Positions 1-10,008 are shown, counted from the first letter of the stretch. The stretch is DNA of 64,000 nucleotides from Natronococcus sp. A-GB7 (GCF_029688865.1 NZ_JARUKV010000024.1:18857-82856), one strand, 5' to 3'. Numbers and translations are program-made. The notes: generated by a model not told the origin, from the letters alone.

Positions 1-143
1 TCGCGGGTTCGGGCGGCGATCCGCGACACGTCGCGACTGAGCGTCCGCCGTTGCGTACTCGAGAGCTCCGGAACGTCCGCCGCGGCGCGCTGACCAGCAC
101 CGGTCTCGCCCGGCAGCCCTGCATACGGCGTATTTCCGTTCAT
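1..143 (-). CDS. 5' end of an unidentified protein, cut by the window edge
   Basis: An open frame begins with ATG at 141-143 on the minus strand and stays open for 47 codons to the left edge. It begins MNGNTPYAGL and is rich in Ala, Arg and Thr. It is codirectional with the arginine decarboxylase gene upstream (58 nt gap), so the two could share a transcript. I do not recognise the family and the C-terminal part is outside the window. Coding status rests only on the uninterrupted frame and the spacing. Confidence 0.5.
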   Translation of the reverse strand, partial: MNGNTPYAGLPGETGAGQRAAADVPELSSTQRRTLSRDVSRIAARTR

Positions 144-201
144 GAGAAGTTGTATCCTGTGCATAGGGGCCACAGGTAAAAAGCGTTCGCCTTCGGGCAG
201 C

Positions 202-681
202 TCAGCAGATCGGCTCGCTCTCGCCGTAGACCGCAAGCGCCAGCGCGGTCGTGTACGTCCCGGCGTCGGCTCGGCTGCTCTCGACGACGACGCTCGGCTC
301 GTCGAACGTCCAGTCGCGCAGCTCCTGGCCCGCCTCAAGCCCCTCCCGAACGCGTCGTTCGACGTCGTCGCGGTCCATCTCGCCGGCGGTCTCGTAGAAC
401 AGTCCCGGCCCGTCGTCGACGGACTGGTTCCAGGCGAGTGCGGCACTCGCCCGACCCGGTCCGGCGGTAGTCGCACGGGCCTCGACGACGGTCAGGCGCT
501 CGCCGGCGGGGCCCAGATCGGGCGCGGTGCCGACGGCCTCGACGGCGGTAGCGGCCGGAATAACGGACGACACCGCGACGAGGTTGTAGTTCTCGACTCC
601 TGCGTCGGCCAGCGCGGCGTCGTAGGAGGCCATCTTCGTGGGTCCCGAACCGGTTCCCCAGACGACTCGGATCATGCTCAT
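202..681 (-). CDS. pdaD: Pyruvoyl-dependent arginine decarboxylase
   Basis: This 159-residue protein matches the PvlArgDC family, which converts arginine to agmatine. It carries the N-terminal VWGTGSGPTK segment and a Ser-Ser pair at residues 38-39 in VAVSSVIPAA. In this family the proenzyme self-cleaves there and the second serine becomes the pyruvoyl group. The start is set at the ATG before SMIRVVWG; the frame extends 60 codons further upstream, but that part is Arg/Ser-rich and non-acidic. In archaea agmatine feeds polyamine synthesis and the agmatidine modification of tRNA-Ile2. The gene stands between PAN and the edge gene on the same strand. Confidence 0.9.
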   Translation of the reverse strand: MSMIRVVWGTGSGPTKMASYDAALADAGVENYNLVAVSSVIPAATAVEAVGTAPDLGPAGERLTVVEARATTAGPGRASAALAWNQSVDDGPGLFYETAGEMDRDDVERRVREGLEAGQELRDWTFDEPSVVVESSRADAGTYTTALALAVYGESEPIC

Positions 682-888
682 GGCCGGGGTAGGGCTCCCG
701 CGGCGTAAGGCGTTGCGATCCGGAGCCGAACCGAGTGTGTACCGTCTCGTCCGGTGGCCGGAAGGAGGGCTCGAGCTGAGGCGGGGCGCACCCGACTCGA
801 CGGAGGCGTAAACCCTTCCTCGCTGTTCGAGAGAGAACTCTCTCGAGACGGTTCGCTTCACGAACCCGCGCAGAATAACAGATCGGTG

Positions 889-2118
<1,230 letters not shown>

Positions 2119-2142
2119 CTGTTATGGGTCGATTAGTTTTCG

Positions 2143-2153
2143 ACGATAAATGT
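2143..2153 (-). promoter_or_regulatory. TATA-like element of the PAN gene
   Basis: On the minus strand the sequence CATTTATCG lies about 27-33 nt upstream of the PAN ATG. That is the spacing expected for a haloarchaeal box A serving a leaderless or very short-leader transcript. No Shine-Dalgarno sequence is seen before the start codon. Position and sequence are observed; function is inferred. Confidence 0.5.
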
Positions 2154-2238
2154 GCCTTTGGGTCGCGGTGGGATTGCGCGGCGGATTCCGTCGTCCGAGG
2201 GCGGACACGACGTTGTCCACACTCGAATCAACACCCCG

Positions 2239-3195
2239 TTACTCGAGGTCGAGTTCGGAGACGGGGTACTCGAACAGTCGCTCGTCGGTTTCGGCGCAGG
2301 TGATCGCGATAACGTCGTGGGAGCGACAGCAGGACTCGACGGTCTCCTCGCCCATGACGACCTCGCCCCCGCCCGTCGGACAGGTCTCGAGGAACAGTCG
2401 CAGGCTGTTGAGCAGCTCGCCCCTCGCTCGCGGGTCGTAGGCCGCCCAGTCGTCGTCCCACGACTCGAGGACGCGGGCGGCGGTGACGTCGGCGACGAGG
2501 GCGGCCCGTGACGGCCACTTGCCGAGCAGCCGTCCGTCCCGCCGGAGCGTTCGCGCGTCGTCGCCGTGGCCGGTGATCTCGAACGCGCCCTGCTCGGCGT
2601 CGAATCCGAGGGCTACCGCGGCGTCGGTCCCCTCGAGCGCGTCGGTATCGAGGCGACCGATCTCGTCGCTCCAGGCGGTCTCGAACGGCTCGGTCAGACA
2701 GAGGTCGTCGATCTCCTCGCAGGGTTCGACGACGCTCTCCTCGAGGAAGTAGCGCTCGGGTTCAGGTGGCTGCGGTCGGTCGGGCTCGTCCCCGGTGTCG
2801 CTGATCGGAGGATCGCCGGCCGAATCCGCGCTCGGCCCGTCGGCGTCGGCCTCGGCCTCGGGACCGACGTCCTTCGGACTCGTCTCGTCGACTCGCGACT
2901 CGCCCGCGACGAGTCCGCCGTGAATTTCGGGCTCCGTTTCCTTGCCGAACAGCCGGAGCACCCGTTCCGGAAGGTACCGCTTGGTCAGTTCGGGCGTCCC
3001 GGGGACGAGATACCCGCGAAGGTAGATCGCGGCGGCCGACGCTCCGACGACGGCGGCACCCGCGATTCTCGACCTGCGTGCGACGGCCGTCCCGATCGCG
3101 CCGGCGATGGCGAGGTTGAGCACCGTACACGGCGTACACCGGTTCTCGCCGGTGTACTCCGGTTGCCGGAGGCGATCGACGATGGTCTCTCGCAT
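2239..3195 (-). CDS. Conserved haloarchaeal-type protein with N-terminal CxxC and membrane segment
   Basis: I do not recognise a named family. The 318-residue protein begins with a short segment holding CTPC (about residues 20-23), followed by hydrophobic stretches at about 25-60. A Pro/Asp/Glu-rich, probably disordered linker (about 85-150) leads to a C-terminal acidic domain. That domain contains Cys residues at CEEIDDLC, ETCP and SCCRSH plus ITCAETDERLFEYP. The architecture suggests a membrane-anchored protein with a redox- or metal-sensitive soluble domain. It is transcribed away from the next small membrane gene and toward PAN, with a gap of about 120 nt. Confidence 0.75.
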   Translation of the reverse strand: MRETIVDRLRQPEYTGENRCTPCTVLNLAIAGAIGTAVARRSRIAGAAVVGASAAAIYLRGYLVPGTPELTKRYLPERVLRLFGKETEPEIHGGLVAGESRVDETSPKDVGPEAEADADGPSADSAGDPPISDTGDEPDRPQPPEPERYFLEESVVEPCEEIDDLCLTEPFETAWSDEIGRLDTDALEGTDAAVALGFDAEQGAFEITGHGDDARTLRRDGRLLGKWPSRAALVADVTAARVLESWDDDWAAYDPRARGELLNSLRLFLETCPTGGGEVVMGEETVESCCRSHDVIAITCAETDERLFEYPVSELDLE

Positions 3196-3336
3196 TCTTC
3201 AGTAGCATCTCCCGGCGATCGTATCGCTCTTTCGGTGGGTTCGATCCGCGAGGCCGCGATCGACGGCCGTCGGTCGACTCCGTTCGGCCGACGGCGGCGG
3301 GGTAACGGTTATATGACCTGTCGAAGTATTTTCACT

Positions 3337-3789
3337 ATGGCTCGTTTCCAGCGCCGTCTCGCACTCCCTCTCGGGGTCGGAATCCTCCTCTCCTCGGCCG
3401 GGTTTCTCGCGCTCGCCGACCCGTCAGGCTGGCCGTCGATCGTCGGCGCGGTCCTGCTCTGTCTCGCCGGCCTCGCGTTCGTCCTCTCGAGCGCGACCGA
3501 CCGACTCCGGATCGCCGGGCGAGCGGTCGGATGGCAGCAGGCAAACGGCGTCGGGACGATACTGCTGGCGATCGGCTGGCTGCTCACCGCGGTACCGACT
3601 GTCGGCTCGTCGCCGCTGTTCGGAGTCGTAGTGGGAGTCGGTGCGCTGTCGCTCGCCTTCTTCGGCGTCCAGACGCTAACCGACGGTCCGCACGTCGACC
3701 TCGAGCGCGAGCCCTCCCGCGGGCGACTCGTCGGCGTGCTGGCGCTGGTGGTCGTCTCCGTCGGGCTCGGGGTCGCGGTTGCGATCTGA
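3337..3789 (+). CDS. Small four-helix membrane protein, unknown function
   Basis: This 150-residue protein has four predicted membrane segments: about 9-27, 32-50, 70-88 with 92-108, and 128-150. A short cytoplasmic loop (DRLRIAGRAVGWQQANG) separates the second and third. No signal peptide or catalytic motif is visible. The ATG is chosen because the TATA-like sequence TTATAT lies about 25 nt upstream; the frame stays open further back but overlaps the promoter region of the divergent gene. It is divergent from the CxxC protein and followed by another tiny membrane gene. Confidence 0.7.
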   Translation: MARFQRRLALPLGVGILLSSAGFLALADPSGWPSIVGAVLLCLAGLAFVLSSATDRLRIAGRAVGWQQANGVGTILLAIGWLLTAVPTVGSSPLFGVVVGVGALSLAFFGVQTLTDGPHVDLEREPSRGRLVGVLALVVVSVGLGVAVAI

Positions 3790-3867
3790 GCCGTCGGGAT
3801 CGGTCGTCCCGCCCGTGACGTCTCGAGGACGAAACGGTTAATCGGCCCCACCTGCGTTCGTCCGAAC

Positions 3868-4038
3868 GTGAACCGGGAACGCCGACGGCCGCTGATCGTC
3901 GCCTCGCACGGAGTCGCCGGGATCGCGCTGGTCGGCTACGGACTTCTCGCGGGCGAAATACTCGCCGTCGGCTTCGGAGCGGTACTGGTCGCTATCGGGG
4001 TCGCGTACCTCCGGCTCGATCTTCGAACTGAACGGTAG
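3868..4038 (+). CDS. 56-residue two-helix membrane protein
   Basis: A GTG-initiated frame encodes a basic start (NRERRRP) and two hydrophobic segments (about residues 9-28 and 30-46) joined by a GE turn, ending LRTER. Arg/Lys at both ends fits a helical hairpin. It lies 78 nt after another small membrane gene on the same strand and ends 14 nt before the convergent pepF stop. No family is recognised. It is supported by codon bias, hydropathy and position only. Confidence 0.55.
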   Translation: MNRERRRPLIVASHGVAGIALVGYGLLAGEILAVGFGAVLVAIGVAYLRLDLRTER

Positions 4039-4051
4039 CGTCGAAAACGGC

Positions 4052-5842
4052 CTACGCCAGCAGGTCCTCGAGCTCGTCGAGCCGTCGGCCGTAGGTCTCG
4101 AGCGCGCGGTCGACGGGTTCGGAGGAACTCATGTCGACGCCGGCGATCCGCAGCAACTCCAGGGGGTACTCCCGGGAGCCCCGCCGGAGGAAGTCGAGGT
4201 AGTCCTCGGCGGCGTCCGGATCGTCGTCGATGCCGTCGACGATCGCCAGCGCGGCGGAGATCCCCGTCGAGTACTGGTAGACGTAGAACGCCCGGTAGAA
4301 GTGAGGGATGCGCATCCACTCGCGGGCGATACGGTCGTCGGTCTCGGCGGGCTCGTAGTACCGTTCCTTGAGCCCGCCGTAGATCTCGTCGAGGCGGTCG
4401 GCGGTGAGCGGTTCGCCCGCCTCCTCGAGTCGGTGGGCCTCGTGTTCGAACTCGGCGAACAGCGTCTGACGGTACAGCGTCGAGCGAACCCGCTCCAAGA
4501 ACTCGTTGAGGACGTGCTTGCGGAAGTGGGGATCCTCGACGGTCTCGAGCAGGTGGTTCGTCAGCAGGGCCTCGTTGACCGTACTCGCGACTTCGGCCAC
4601 GAAGATCTCGTAGTCCGAGTAGACGTAGGGCTGTTCCTCCTTCGCGAGTTCGGAGTGCATCGAGTGGCCCAGCTCGTGGGCCAGGGTGTACATCGAGGCG
4701 ATGTCGTCCTGGTAGTTCATCAGGATAAAGGGCTGGGTGTCGTACGTGCCCCCGGAGTAGGCGCCGGACTGCTTGCCCTCGTTCTCGTAGACGTCGACCC
4801 ATCGGGACTCGAGCCCGTCGGCGACGCGGGACTGGTACGCCTCGCCGAGCGGCTCGAGGGCGTCGACGACGTACTCGGCCGCCTGATCGTACCCGACGTC
4901 TGGGCCCTCGTCGGCCGTCAGCGGCATGTACAGGTCCCACATTCGCAGCTCGTCGACCTCGAGGGCCTCCCGTTTGAGGTCGGCGTGGCGGTGGAGCTTC
5001 TCGAGGTTGTCGTTGACGCTGTCGACGAGCGTGTCGTAGACCTCGACGGGGACGTTCGGGCCGTCGAGGGCGGCCTCGCGGGCGGTGTCGTAGTCGCGGG
5101 CCCGGGCCATCTTGACGTCGGCCTTGACGCTGTTCTTGTAGGAGGCGGCGACGGCGTTGCGGACGTCGCTCCACTCCTCGAAGTAGGCCTCGTAGACCTC
5201 CCGTCGGAACGCACGGTCGGGCCGCTTGAGCAGGTTCGTGAAGTTGCTCTGTGTGATCTCGACGGGCTCACCCGAGGGGTCCTCGACCGTCGGGAACGAC
5301 ATGTCCGCGTTCGAGAGCATGTTGTACACCTCCCCCGTCGCCCCCGTCACCTCGCTCAAGTCGGCCAGCAGCGCCTCGACCTCCGCCGATCGCGTGTGGG
5401 GTTTCATCCGCAACACGTCGTCGACGTAGTGGTCGTAGGTCTCGAGTTCCGGCTGTTCGTCGACCATCGCGTCGAACTCCTCGCGAGTCAGCGCCTGGAG
5501 CTCGGGCTCGATGAACGACGCCGCGGACTGGGCGTCGGCCGCGAGCGACTGCGCCCGGGCGGTCATCGCCTGATACTCCTGGTCGGTGGTGTCCTCGTCG
5601 CGTCGCATCCGGGCGTACGAGAAGACCGTCGCGACCTCCCGCATGATCTCGTTGCGAAGCTCGAGCACGGCGTACAGCGTTTCGGCGTCGTCGGTCGCCT
5701 CCCCCTCGTAGCCCGCGAGTTCGTCGACGCGCTCGGTGACCGCCTCGTAGGCGTCCTCCCAGTCGTCGTCGGTCGCGTAGATGCTCTCGAGATCCCACGT
5801 GTACTCCTCGTCGATCTCGGAGCGCTCTGGAACGGAACTCAT
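4052..5842 (-). CDS. pepF: Oligoendopeptidase F, M3B zinc metallopeptidase
   Basis: This cytoplasmic metallopeptidase cleaves short peptides. The zinc motif HELGHSMH begins at residue 389 (His389, Glu390, His393). The third ligand lies in the following EIFVAEVAS segment, as usual in M3 peptidases. The mostly helical N-terminal half (about 1-200) matches the PepF N domain, and the GISAALAI segment near the C-terminus is also typical. The 596-residue length is normal for the family. A TATA-like CTTTACC lies about 30 nt upstream of the ATG. It may act downstream of the proteasome, whose ATPase is encoded nearby, but they are separate transcripts. Confidence 0.95.
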   Translation of the reverse strand: MSSVPERSEIDEEYTWDLESIYATDDDWEDAYEAVTERVDELAGYEGEATDDAETLYAVLELRNEIMREVATVFSYARMRRDEDTTDQEYQAMTARAQSLAADAQSAASFIEPELQALTREEFDAMVDEQPELETYDHYVDDVLRMKPHTRSAEVEALLADLSEVTGATGEVYNMLSNADMSFPTVEDPSGEPVEITQSNFTNLLKRPDRAFRREVYEAYFEEWSDVRNAVAASYKNSVKADVKMARARDYDTAREAALDGPNVPVEVYDTLVDSVNDNLEKLHRHADLKREALEVDELRMWDLYMPLTADEGPDVGYDQAAEYVVDALEPLGEAYQSRVADGLESRWVDVYENEGKQSGAYSGGTYDTQPFILMNYQDDIASMYTLAHELGHSMHSELAKEEQPYVYSDYEIFVAEVASTVNEALLTNHLLETVEDPHFRKHVLNEFLERVRSTLYRQTLFAEFEHEAHRLEEAGEPLTADRLDEIYGGLKERYYEPAETDDRIAREWMRIPHFYRAFYVYQYSTGISAALAIVDGIDDDPDAAEDYLDFLRRGSREYPLELLRIAGVDMSSSEPVDRALETYGRRLDELEDLLA

Positions 5843-5934
5843 GAACGAACGTTCGGAATGAAGCTGGTAAAGGGTATCGAAGCCCCACGTCGACCACCCG
5901 ACGGCTTTTGATCGTCGCCGCGAAACGGCGGGGT

Positions 5935-7323
5935 ATGGACGACGCCGACGGATCGACGACTCGCGAGCACGACCCGACCCTCGAACGAGCGCTCGGCCGC
6001 GCGTGGACCGACGACCGTACCTGGAGGCTGCTGAGTCGACTGACCGCCCTGCCCGACCGAATGGGCGGCTCCTCGGGTGAACGGCGGGCCGCGGAGATCG
6101 TCGGCGACAGCCTCGAGGAGGCGGGGCTCGCGGACGTTCGGATCGACGAGTTCCCGATGCAACGCTGGCAGCGGGGAACGACCGAGTTCGCGGTCACCGA
6201 CGTCGGTGACGAGACCGACGCCCCCGCGGGCGACCGCTCCTTCGAGGCGATCGCCCTGCCGTACTGTCCGCCGGGCGACCTCGAGGGGCCGCTGGTCGAC
6301 GTCGGCTACGGCACCCCCGAGGAGATCGACGAGGTCGATCTGCGGGGCGCGATCGCGGTCGCGAGCACGACGACCCCCTCGGATCGGCGGTTCGTCCATC
6401 GAATGGAGAAGTTCGGCCACGCGGCCGCCGCCGGCGCCGAGGCGTTCGTCTTCGCCAACCACGTCCCCGGGCAGCTGCCGCCGACGGGCGCGCTGAAGTT
6501 CGACGCCGAGGCCGCGATCCCCGGCGTCGGCGTCAGCGCCGAAACCCACGACTGGCTCGTCGAGTACGCAAAGCGGGACGCTCGAGCCCGACTGCGCGTC
6601 GACGCCTCGACGGCGGACGGCACGAGCCGGAACGTCCACGGGACTCTGGGTCCGGAAACCGACGAGGAGGTCCTCGTCCTGGCTCACTACGACGCCCACG
6701 ATATCGCCGAGGGCGCACTGGACAACGGCTGCGGGATCGCGACCGTCGCGGGTGCGGCATCGATCCTCGCCGACCTCGAGGACGACCTCGAGTGTCGGGT
6801 CCGGATCGCCGGCGTCGGCTGCGAGGAGATCGGGCTGCTGGGCGCCGAGGCGCTGGCCGAGGACCTCGACCTCGAGTCGGTCCGGGCGGTCGTCAACGTC
6901 GACGGCGCCGGACGATTTCGGAACCTGAAGGCGCTCTCCCACGCCTCGGAGCCGCTAGCGGAACTCGCCGAGGACGCGACCGAGTCGGTCGGCCAGCCGA
7001 TCGTTCACGACCGGGATCCCCACCCGTTCAGCGATCACTGGCCGTTCCTGCGGGCGGGCGTCCCGTCGCTACAGCTCCACAGCGAGCCGGCCGACGGCGG
7101 CGAGCGAGGGCGAGGGTGGGGTCACACCGCGGCCGACACCCGCGACAAGGTCGAACCCCGCAACCTCCGCGAACACGCGATGCTGACCGCGTTGCTGATT
7201 CGTGAGCTGACCGGGACCGAGGTCCCGCGGGTGTCGGCCGACGAGCTTCGCGAGCGCTTCGAGGACCAGAACTACGTCCCCGGAATGCGGGCGGCCGAGG
7301 TCTGGCCCTCGGCGTGGGAGTAG
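5935..7323 (+). CDS. M28-family zinc aminopeptidase
   Basis: This is a two-zinc exopeptidase of the M28 family. Metal-binding motifs appear in order: LAHYDAHD, ALDNGCG, VGCEEIGLLG, VNVDGAG and WGHTAADTRD. The central PA-like insert (about residues 110-200) precedes the catalytic half. The ATG was chosen over a TTG 27 nt upstream because the TATA-like CTTTTGA lies about 27 nt before it, leaving no room for a longer product. The 462 residues show no clear signal peptide, so it is probably cytoplasmic. It is divergent from pepF and both are peptidases, which hints at shared peptide catabolism. Confidence 0.9.
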   Translation: MDDADGSTTREHDPTLERALGRAWTDDRTWRLLSRLTALPDRMGGSSGERRAAEIVGDSLEEAGLADVRIDEFPMQRWQRGTTEFAVTDVGDETDAPAGDRSFEAIALPYCPPGDLEGPLVDVGYGTPEEIDEVDLRGAIAVASTTTPSDRRFVHRMEKFGHAAAAGAEAFVFANHVPGQLPPTGALKFDAEAAIPGVGVSAETHDWLVEYAKRDARARLRVDASTADGTSRNVHGTLGPETDEEVLVLAHYDAHDIAEGALDNGCGIATVAGAASILADLEDDLECRVRIAGVGCEEIGLLGAEALAEDLDLESVRAVVNVDGAGRFRNLKALSHASEPLAELAEDATESVGQPIVHDRDPHPFSDHWPFLRAGVPSLQLHSEPADGGERGRGWGHTAADTRDKVEPRNLREHAMLTALLIRELTGTEVPRVSADELRERFEDQNYVPGMRAAEVWPSAWE

Positions 7324-7327
7324 CCGA

Positions 7328-7341
7328 CCCGCTTCGGCGGG
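7328..7341 (+). terminator. UUCG-capped hairpin after the M28 peptidase
   Basis: CCCGC-TTCG-GCGGG forms a perfect five-pair stem with a stable UUCG tetraloop, starting 4 nt after the peptidase stop codon. Archaeal termination depends mainly on T-rich tracts and none follows here. This may therefore stabilise the 3' end rather than terminate transcription. Confidence 0.35.
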
Positions 7342-7397
7342 CGAGCATATGCAGGCTGTAGCGGTTTGTCCGCAGTTGGCAAAGATCGAAGGAGAAC

Positions 7398-7559
7398 ATG
7401 ACATTCGATCCACCAGTTACGTGTCCGATCTGCGAGGAGGTTCTGGAGCTAGATCGCGATCTCGAGGATCATCTCGTCGAAAAACACACGCAGCGGGAGG
7501 TCGCTGGGTACGTCGTCTCCCGGGAGGATCGAACCGAGCCCGAAGCGCTCGTCAGGTGA
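7398..7559 (+). CDS. 53-residue C2H2 zinc finger protein
   Basis: The short protein has one zinc-finger-like unit, CPIC at residues 9-12 and His25/His30 in DHLVEKH, giving C-x2-C-x12-H-x4-H. A charged tail follows. A Shine-Dalgarno-like GGAG lies 4 nt before the ATG and a TATA-like CATATG about 50 nt upstream, so translation is leadered. Single-finger microproteins of this size are common in haloarchaea; they may bind nucleic acid or a partner protein. The target is not predictable from sequence. Confidence 0.8.
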   Translation: MTFDPPVTCPICEEVLELDRDLEDHLVEKHTQREVAGYVVSREDRTEPEALVR

Positions 7560-7581
7560 CGGCCCTCGAGCGGATCCGTTC

Positions 7582-7827
7582 TCACCCTCGCATCTCCGCG
7601 TCGACGGCGGTTCGGACGACTCGCGCAACGCCCAGCATGACGAGAAAACAACCGGCGAACGTCAGCGTCGCGAACAGGAACAGCCCGACGGCGATCGGAC
7701 CGCCCTCCGACTGGGCGAACAGCGTCGAGATGACGAATCGGTAAGTGAGAGCGACGAGCACGACGCCCGCGGCGACGTAGATCGACGCGCGCCAGTAGGC
7801 GCCGTACTCCTCGGGGGAGAGTTCCAT
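7582..7827 (-). CDS. 81-residue two-helix membrane protein
   Basis: A short acidic N-terminus (MELSPEEYG) is followed by two hydrophobic segments, about residues 14-37 and 46-70, separated by a Ser/Gly-rich turn, and a polar C-terminus. No family is recognised. The gene is convergent with the zinc finger gene and lies 58 nt downstream of truA on the same strand, so it may be cotranscribed with truA. Longer upstream extensions in the same frame run antisense inside truA and look like shadow. Confidence 0.75.
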   Translation of the reverse strand: MELSPEEYGAYWRASIYVAAGVVLVALTYRFVISTLFAQSEGGPIAVGLFLFATLTFAGCFLVMLGVARVVRTAVDAEMRG

Positions 7828-7885
7828 GCTCCGTCGATCGAACGCGGGGGCCAAAAACGCTCTCCCGCGTGCGGTCGAGCGGGAG

Positions 7886-8734
7886 CTACCGCAGGCCGTC
7901 ACGGAGCTGCCCCACCACCCGCGAACCGGTCCGGCGCTCGATGCGGCGACGGTCGAACACCGCTCGAGCGCTCGCCGCAGCGTCCTCGTCGACCTCGAAG
8001 GCGAGATCGGGATAGTCCACGGCGGAAAGCACGAGCGGTTCGGGCGGAGCGGGGGCGATCCCCTCGTGGCCGGGCAACGGCTCGGGCTCGAGTGCGCGCT
8101 CGAGGTCGCCGAACGACCGCTCGCCCGTCCCGACCGACCGCGCGAGCGAGACGAGCCGTCGAACGAGCTCGCGGGCGAAGCCGCCAGCGGAGACGTCGAC
8201 GACGAGGTAGTCGCCGTCCCGGCTCGCCTCGAGGGTCGGCGAGCGCTCGGTGTTGCGGTCGTCGGGCGTGAGGTTGTGGAAGTCGTGGGTGCCGGACAGC
8301 GCGTCGCAGGCGGCCCGAAACCGGTCGCCGTCGACGGCGGCTCGAGCGGGCTCGTTCCCCTCACGGCGATTCGCGGGCGGTGCGTACAGGTGATACGTGT
8401 ACTCGCGTCGGGTAGCGTGGTGGGTCGCGTGGAACCCGTCGGACGCGTCGGCGGCCGCCCACGCCCGAACGTCGGCGGGGAGCTCGCCGTTGAACGCTCG
8501 CGGCGTCAGCCAGTCGGGCGCCTCGAGGGCGACCGTCTGGGCGAGCGCAGAGACTCCCGCGTCGGTCCGCCCGGCAGCGGCGTAGCCGACTGGTTTCCTC
8601 GCGTCGGGATCGAGAACCCCCAGATCTCGCAGCGCGTCGAAAAGCGCGTCCTCGACGGTCGGCACGTCGGGCTGGCGCTGGAAGCCGTAGTAGTCGCTGC
8701 CGTCGTAGGCGATCCGAAACGCGCGCAGGTCCAT
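7886..8734 (-). CDS. truA: tRNA pseudouridine(38-40) synthase TruA
   Basis: TruA isomerises uridines 38-40 in the tRNA anticodon stem-loop. The N-terminal RIAYDGSDYYGFQRQ and the catalytic GRTDAGVSA (Asp58) are typical. The C-terminal half holds the GGFARELVRRLVSLARSVGTG segment. The start was set at ATG before DLRAFRIAYDG; the upstream frame is low-complexity and overlaps the decayed GST-like gene on the other strand. The 282-residue length is normal. The following small membrane gene may share its transcript. Confidence 0.95.
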   Translation of the reverse strand: MDLRAFRIAYDGSDYYGFQRQPDVPTVEDALFDALRDLGVLDPDARKPVGYAAAGRTDAGVSALAQTVALEAPDWLTPRAFNGELPADVRAWAAADASDGFHATHHATRREYTYHLYAPPANRREGNEPARAAVDGDRFRAACDALSGTHDFHNLTPDDRNTERSPTLEASRDGDYLVVDVSAGGFARELVRRLVSLARSVGTGERSFGDLERALEPEPLPGHEGIAPAPPEPLVLSAVDYPDLAFEVDEDAAASARAVFDRRRIERRTGSRVVGQLRDGLR

Positions 8735-8862
8735 CGACTGGACCCAGCGGTCCCGGGATGTTAGCCTCGTCGAACCCGACACGGGTGGCTCGAGCCGGTC
8801 GATCGACCGCCCTCCACTCGCCGGCTGAACCCTGTCCCCCCGGTTCGGCAACTCGTTCGCGA

Positions 8863-9122
8863 GATCCTCAACCATACCAGGCCGAGGGCTGTCCGCACAG
8901 CACCGAGGTTCGCGAGACCTCACCGACCTCGGCTGCGCGTACGTCGTCCACAATCCGCGCCTCCCCGGCGACGAGGGCGGCGACGCGCTCAACGAGCGGA
9001 CCTACCACGAACTGACCGTGCTGGGAGACGACGAAATCCCCTCCCTCGTCGACGCGGACCGCAACGAGGCGTTCTCCGAGAACGAGGCGATCGTCGCCTT
9101 CCTCGAGGAACAGTACGGCTGA
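8863..9122 (+). pseudogene. Decayed GST-N/glutaredoxin-like gene
   Basis: Two frames together encode a protein resembling the short haloarchaeal glutaredoxin-like GST-N proteins. Frame one gives PYQAEGCPHSTEVRET up to 8919. The next frame continues LTDLGCAYVVHNPRLPGDEG and later DEIPSLVD, then ends FLEEQYG and TGA at 9120-9122. Restoring one C near 8919 joins the halves in the correct family order, including the CPHS redox-like motif. No ATG or good GTG start lies before the YQAEGCP segment, and one more base may be missing near 8874. So it appears both frameshifted and 5'-eroded. A sequencing error could explain one lesion but not easily the missing start. Confidence 0.7.
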
Positions 9123-9131
9123 CGGGCGGCA

Positions 9132-9944
9132 TCAGTCGTCCTCGAGCGCGTCGACGAGCCGACACAGCTCGGAGACGGCGGCGTCGACGAGCGCCGCGCC
9201 GGTCTCTGCGGTCGCGACGGTCGGATCACCGATGTTCCCGGTAGGTGTCAGCTCGTCCATATCCTCGGCCGTGAGCGACCAGCCGACCTTGTTGTCGCCG
9301 AGGGCGTCGTAGTCCGTAAGCGGCAGCGACTCCCGAGGCGGGTCGACGCGTTCGGCCCGATCCATCCGGACGAGTTCGGGGAAGAGCTCGAGCATGATGC
9401 TGGTCTCGAACTCGGAGGCGTGAAAGGAGACCTCGCCGGTACGGATTTCTTCGGCGACCTCCGCGAATAGTTCGACCAGCGGCGCGTGAAACGCCTCGAT
9501 TCCGTGCTCGGACCGCAGCTCCCGGACGACGATCTCGAGTTCGGGATCCTGAGCGAGGTAGTGGCCGTTGAGCAGGACGACGCTCTCGATCCCCCAGCGG
9601 CCCGCGGAGGCACAGACGTCGGTGACGTACCGCTGAAACGTCTCCGAGGAGAGCGTGAACGTGCCCGGCTTGAACGTGTGGTGGGGGCTGACGCCGTACC
9701 AGATCGGCGGGGCCAGCAGGGCGGGGCTGCGCTCGGCGACTCGTTCCCCGATCGCCTCGGGCATGTAGACGTCGACGCCCAACGGGAGGTGGTGGCCGTG
9801 TTGCTCGGTCGTGCCGACCGGGAGCAACAGCGTTGACGTGGACTCGAGTGCGTCCTCGATCTCTCGCCAGGTCATCTCGGCAACGCGGTACGGATCCTCG
9901 GTCGTGCGGGCCGAGTCGGTCGTGCGGGTCGAGTCGTCGGTCAT
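9132..9944 (-). CDS. Creatininase-family amidohydrolase
   Basis: This is a metal-dependent cyclic-amide hydrolase of the creatininase superfamily. The signature TEQHGHHLPLGVD supplies metal-binding Glu, His and Asp; VLLNGHY and FHASEFETSIML contribute further active-site residues. Members include creatininase, formamide hydrolases of riboflavin/F420 biosynthesis (ArfB) and mycofactocin MftE, so the substrate is uncertain. The second ATG (before TDDSTRTT) is chosen; another ATG lies five codons upstream. The protein is about 270 residues, as usual. It is convergent with the decayed GST-like gene. Confidence 0.85.
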   Translation of the reverse strand: MTDDSTRTTDSARTTEDPYRVAEMTWREIEDALESTSTLLLPVGTTEQHGHHLPLGVDVYMPEAIGERVAERSPALLAPPIWYGVSPHHTFKPGTFTLSSETFQRYVTDVCASAGRWGIESVVLLNGHYLAQDPELEIVVRELRSEHGIEAFHAPLVELFAEVAEEIRTGEVSFHASEFETSIMLELFPELVRMDRAERVDPPRESLPLTDYDALGDNKVGWSLTAEDMDELTPTGNIGDPTVATAETGAALVDAAVSELCRLVDALEDD

Positions 9945-10008
9945 ACGCTGCCTTCGCATCCGAGGCCAAAATCGGTTCGGAGCGCGGACCGGGACGACTC
10001 CGCGACGT

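Noticed and set aside
5846..5855. Palindrome CGAACGTTCG just upstream of pepF
   Set aside because: Ten-base palindromes are common by chance in this composition, and no regulator is nearby to bind it.
4301..5911. A 536-codon open frame antisense to pepF
   Set aside because: It mirrors a strongly supported metallopeptidase, and its residues (runs of Val/Gly/Leu/Arg) are typical of the antisense of acidic high-GC genes.
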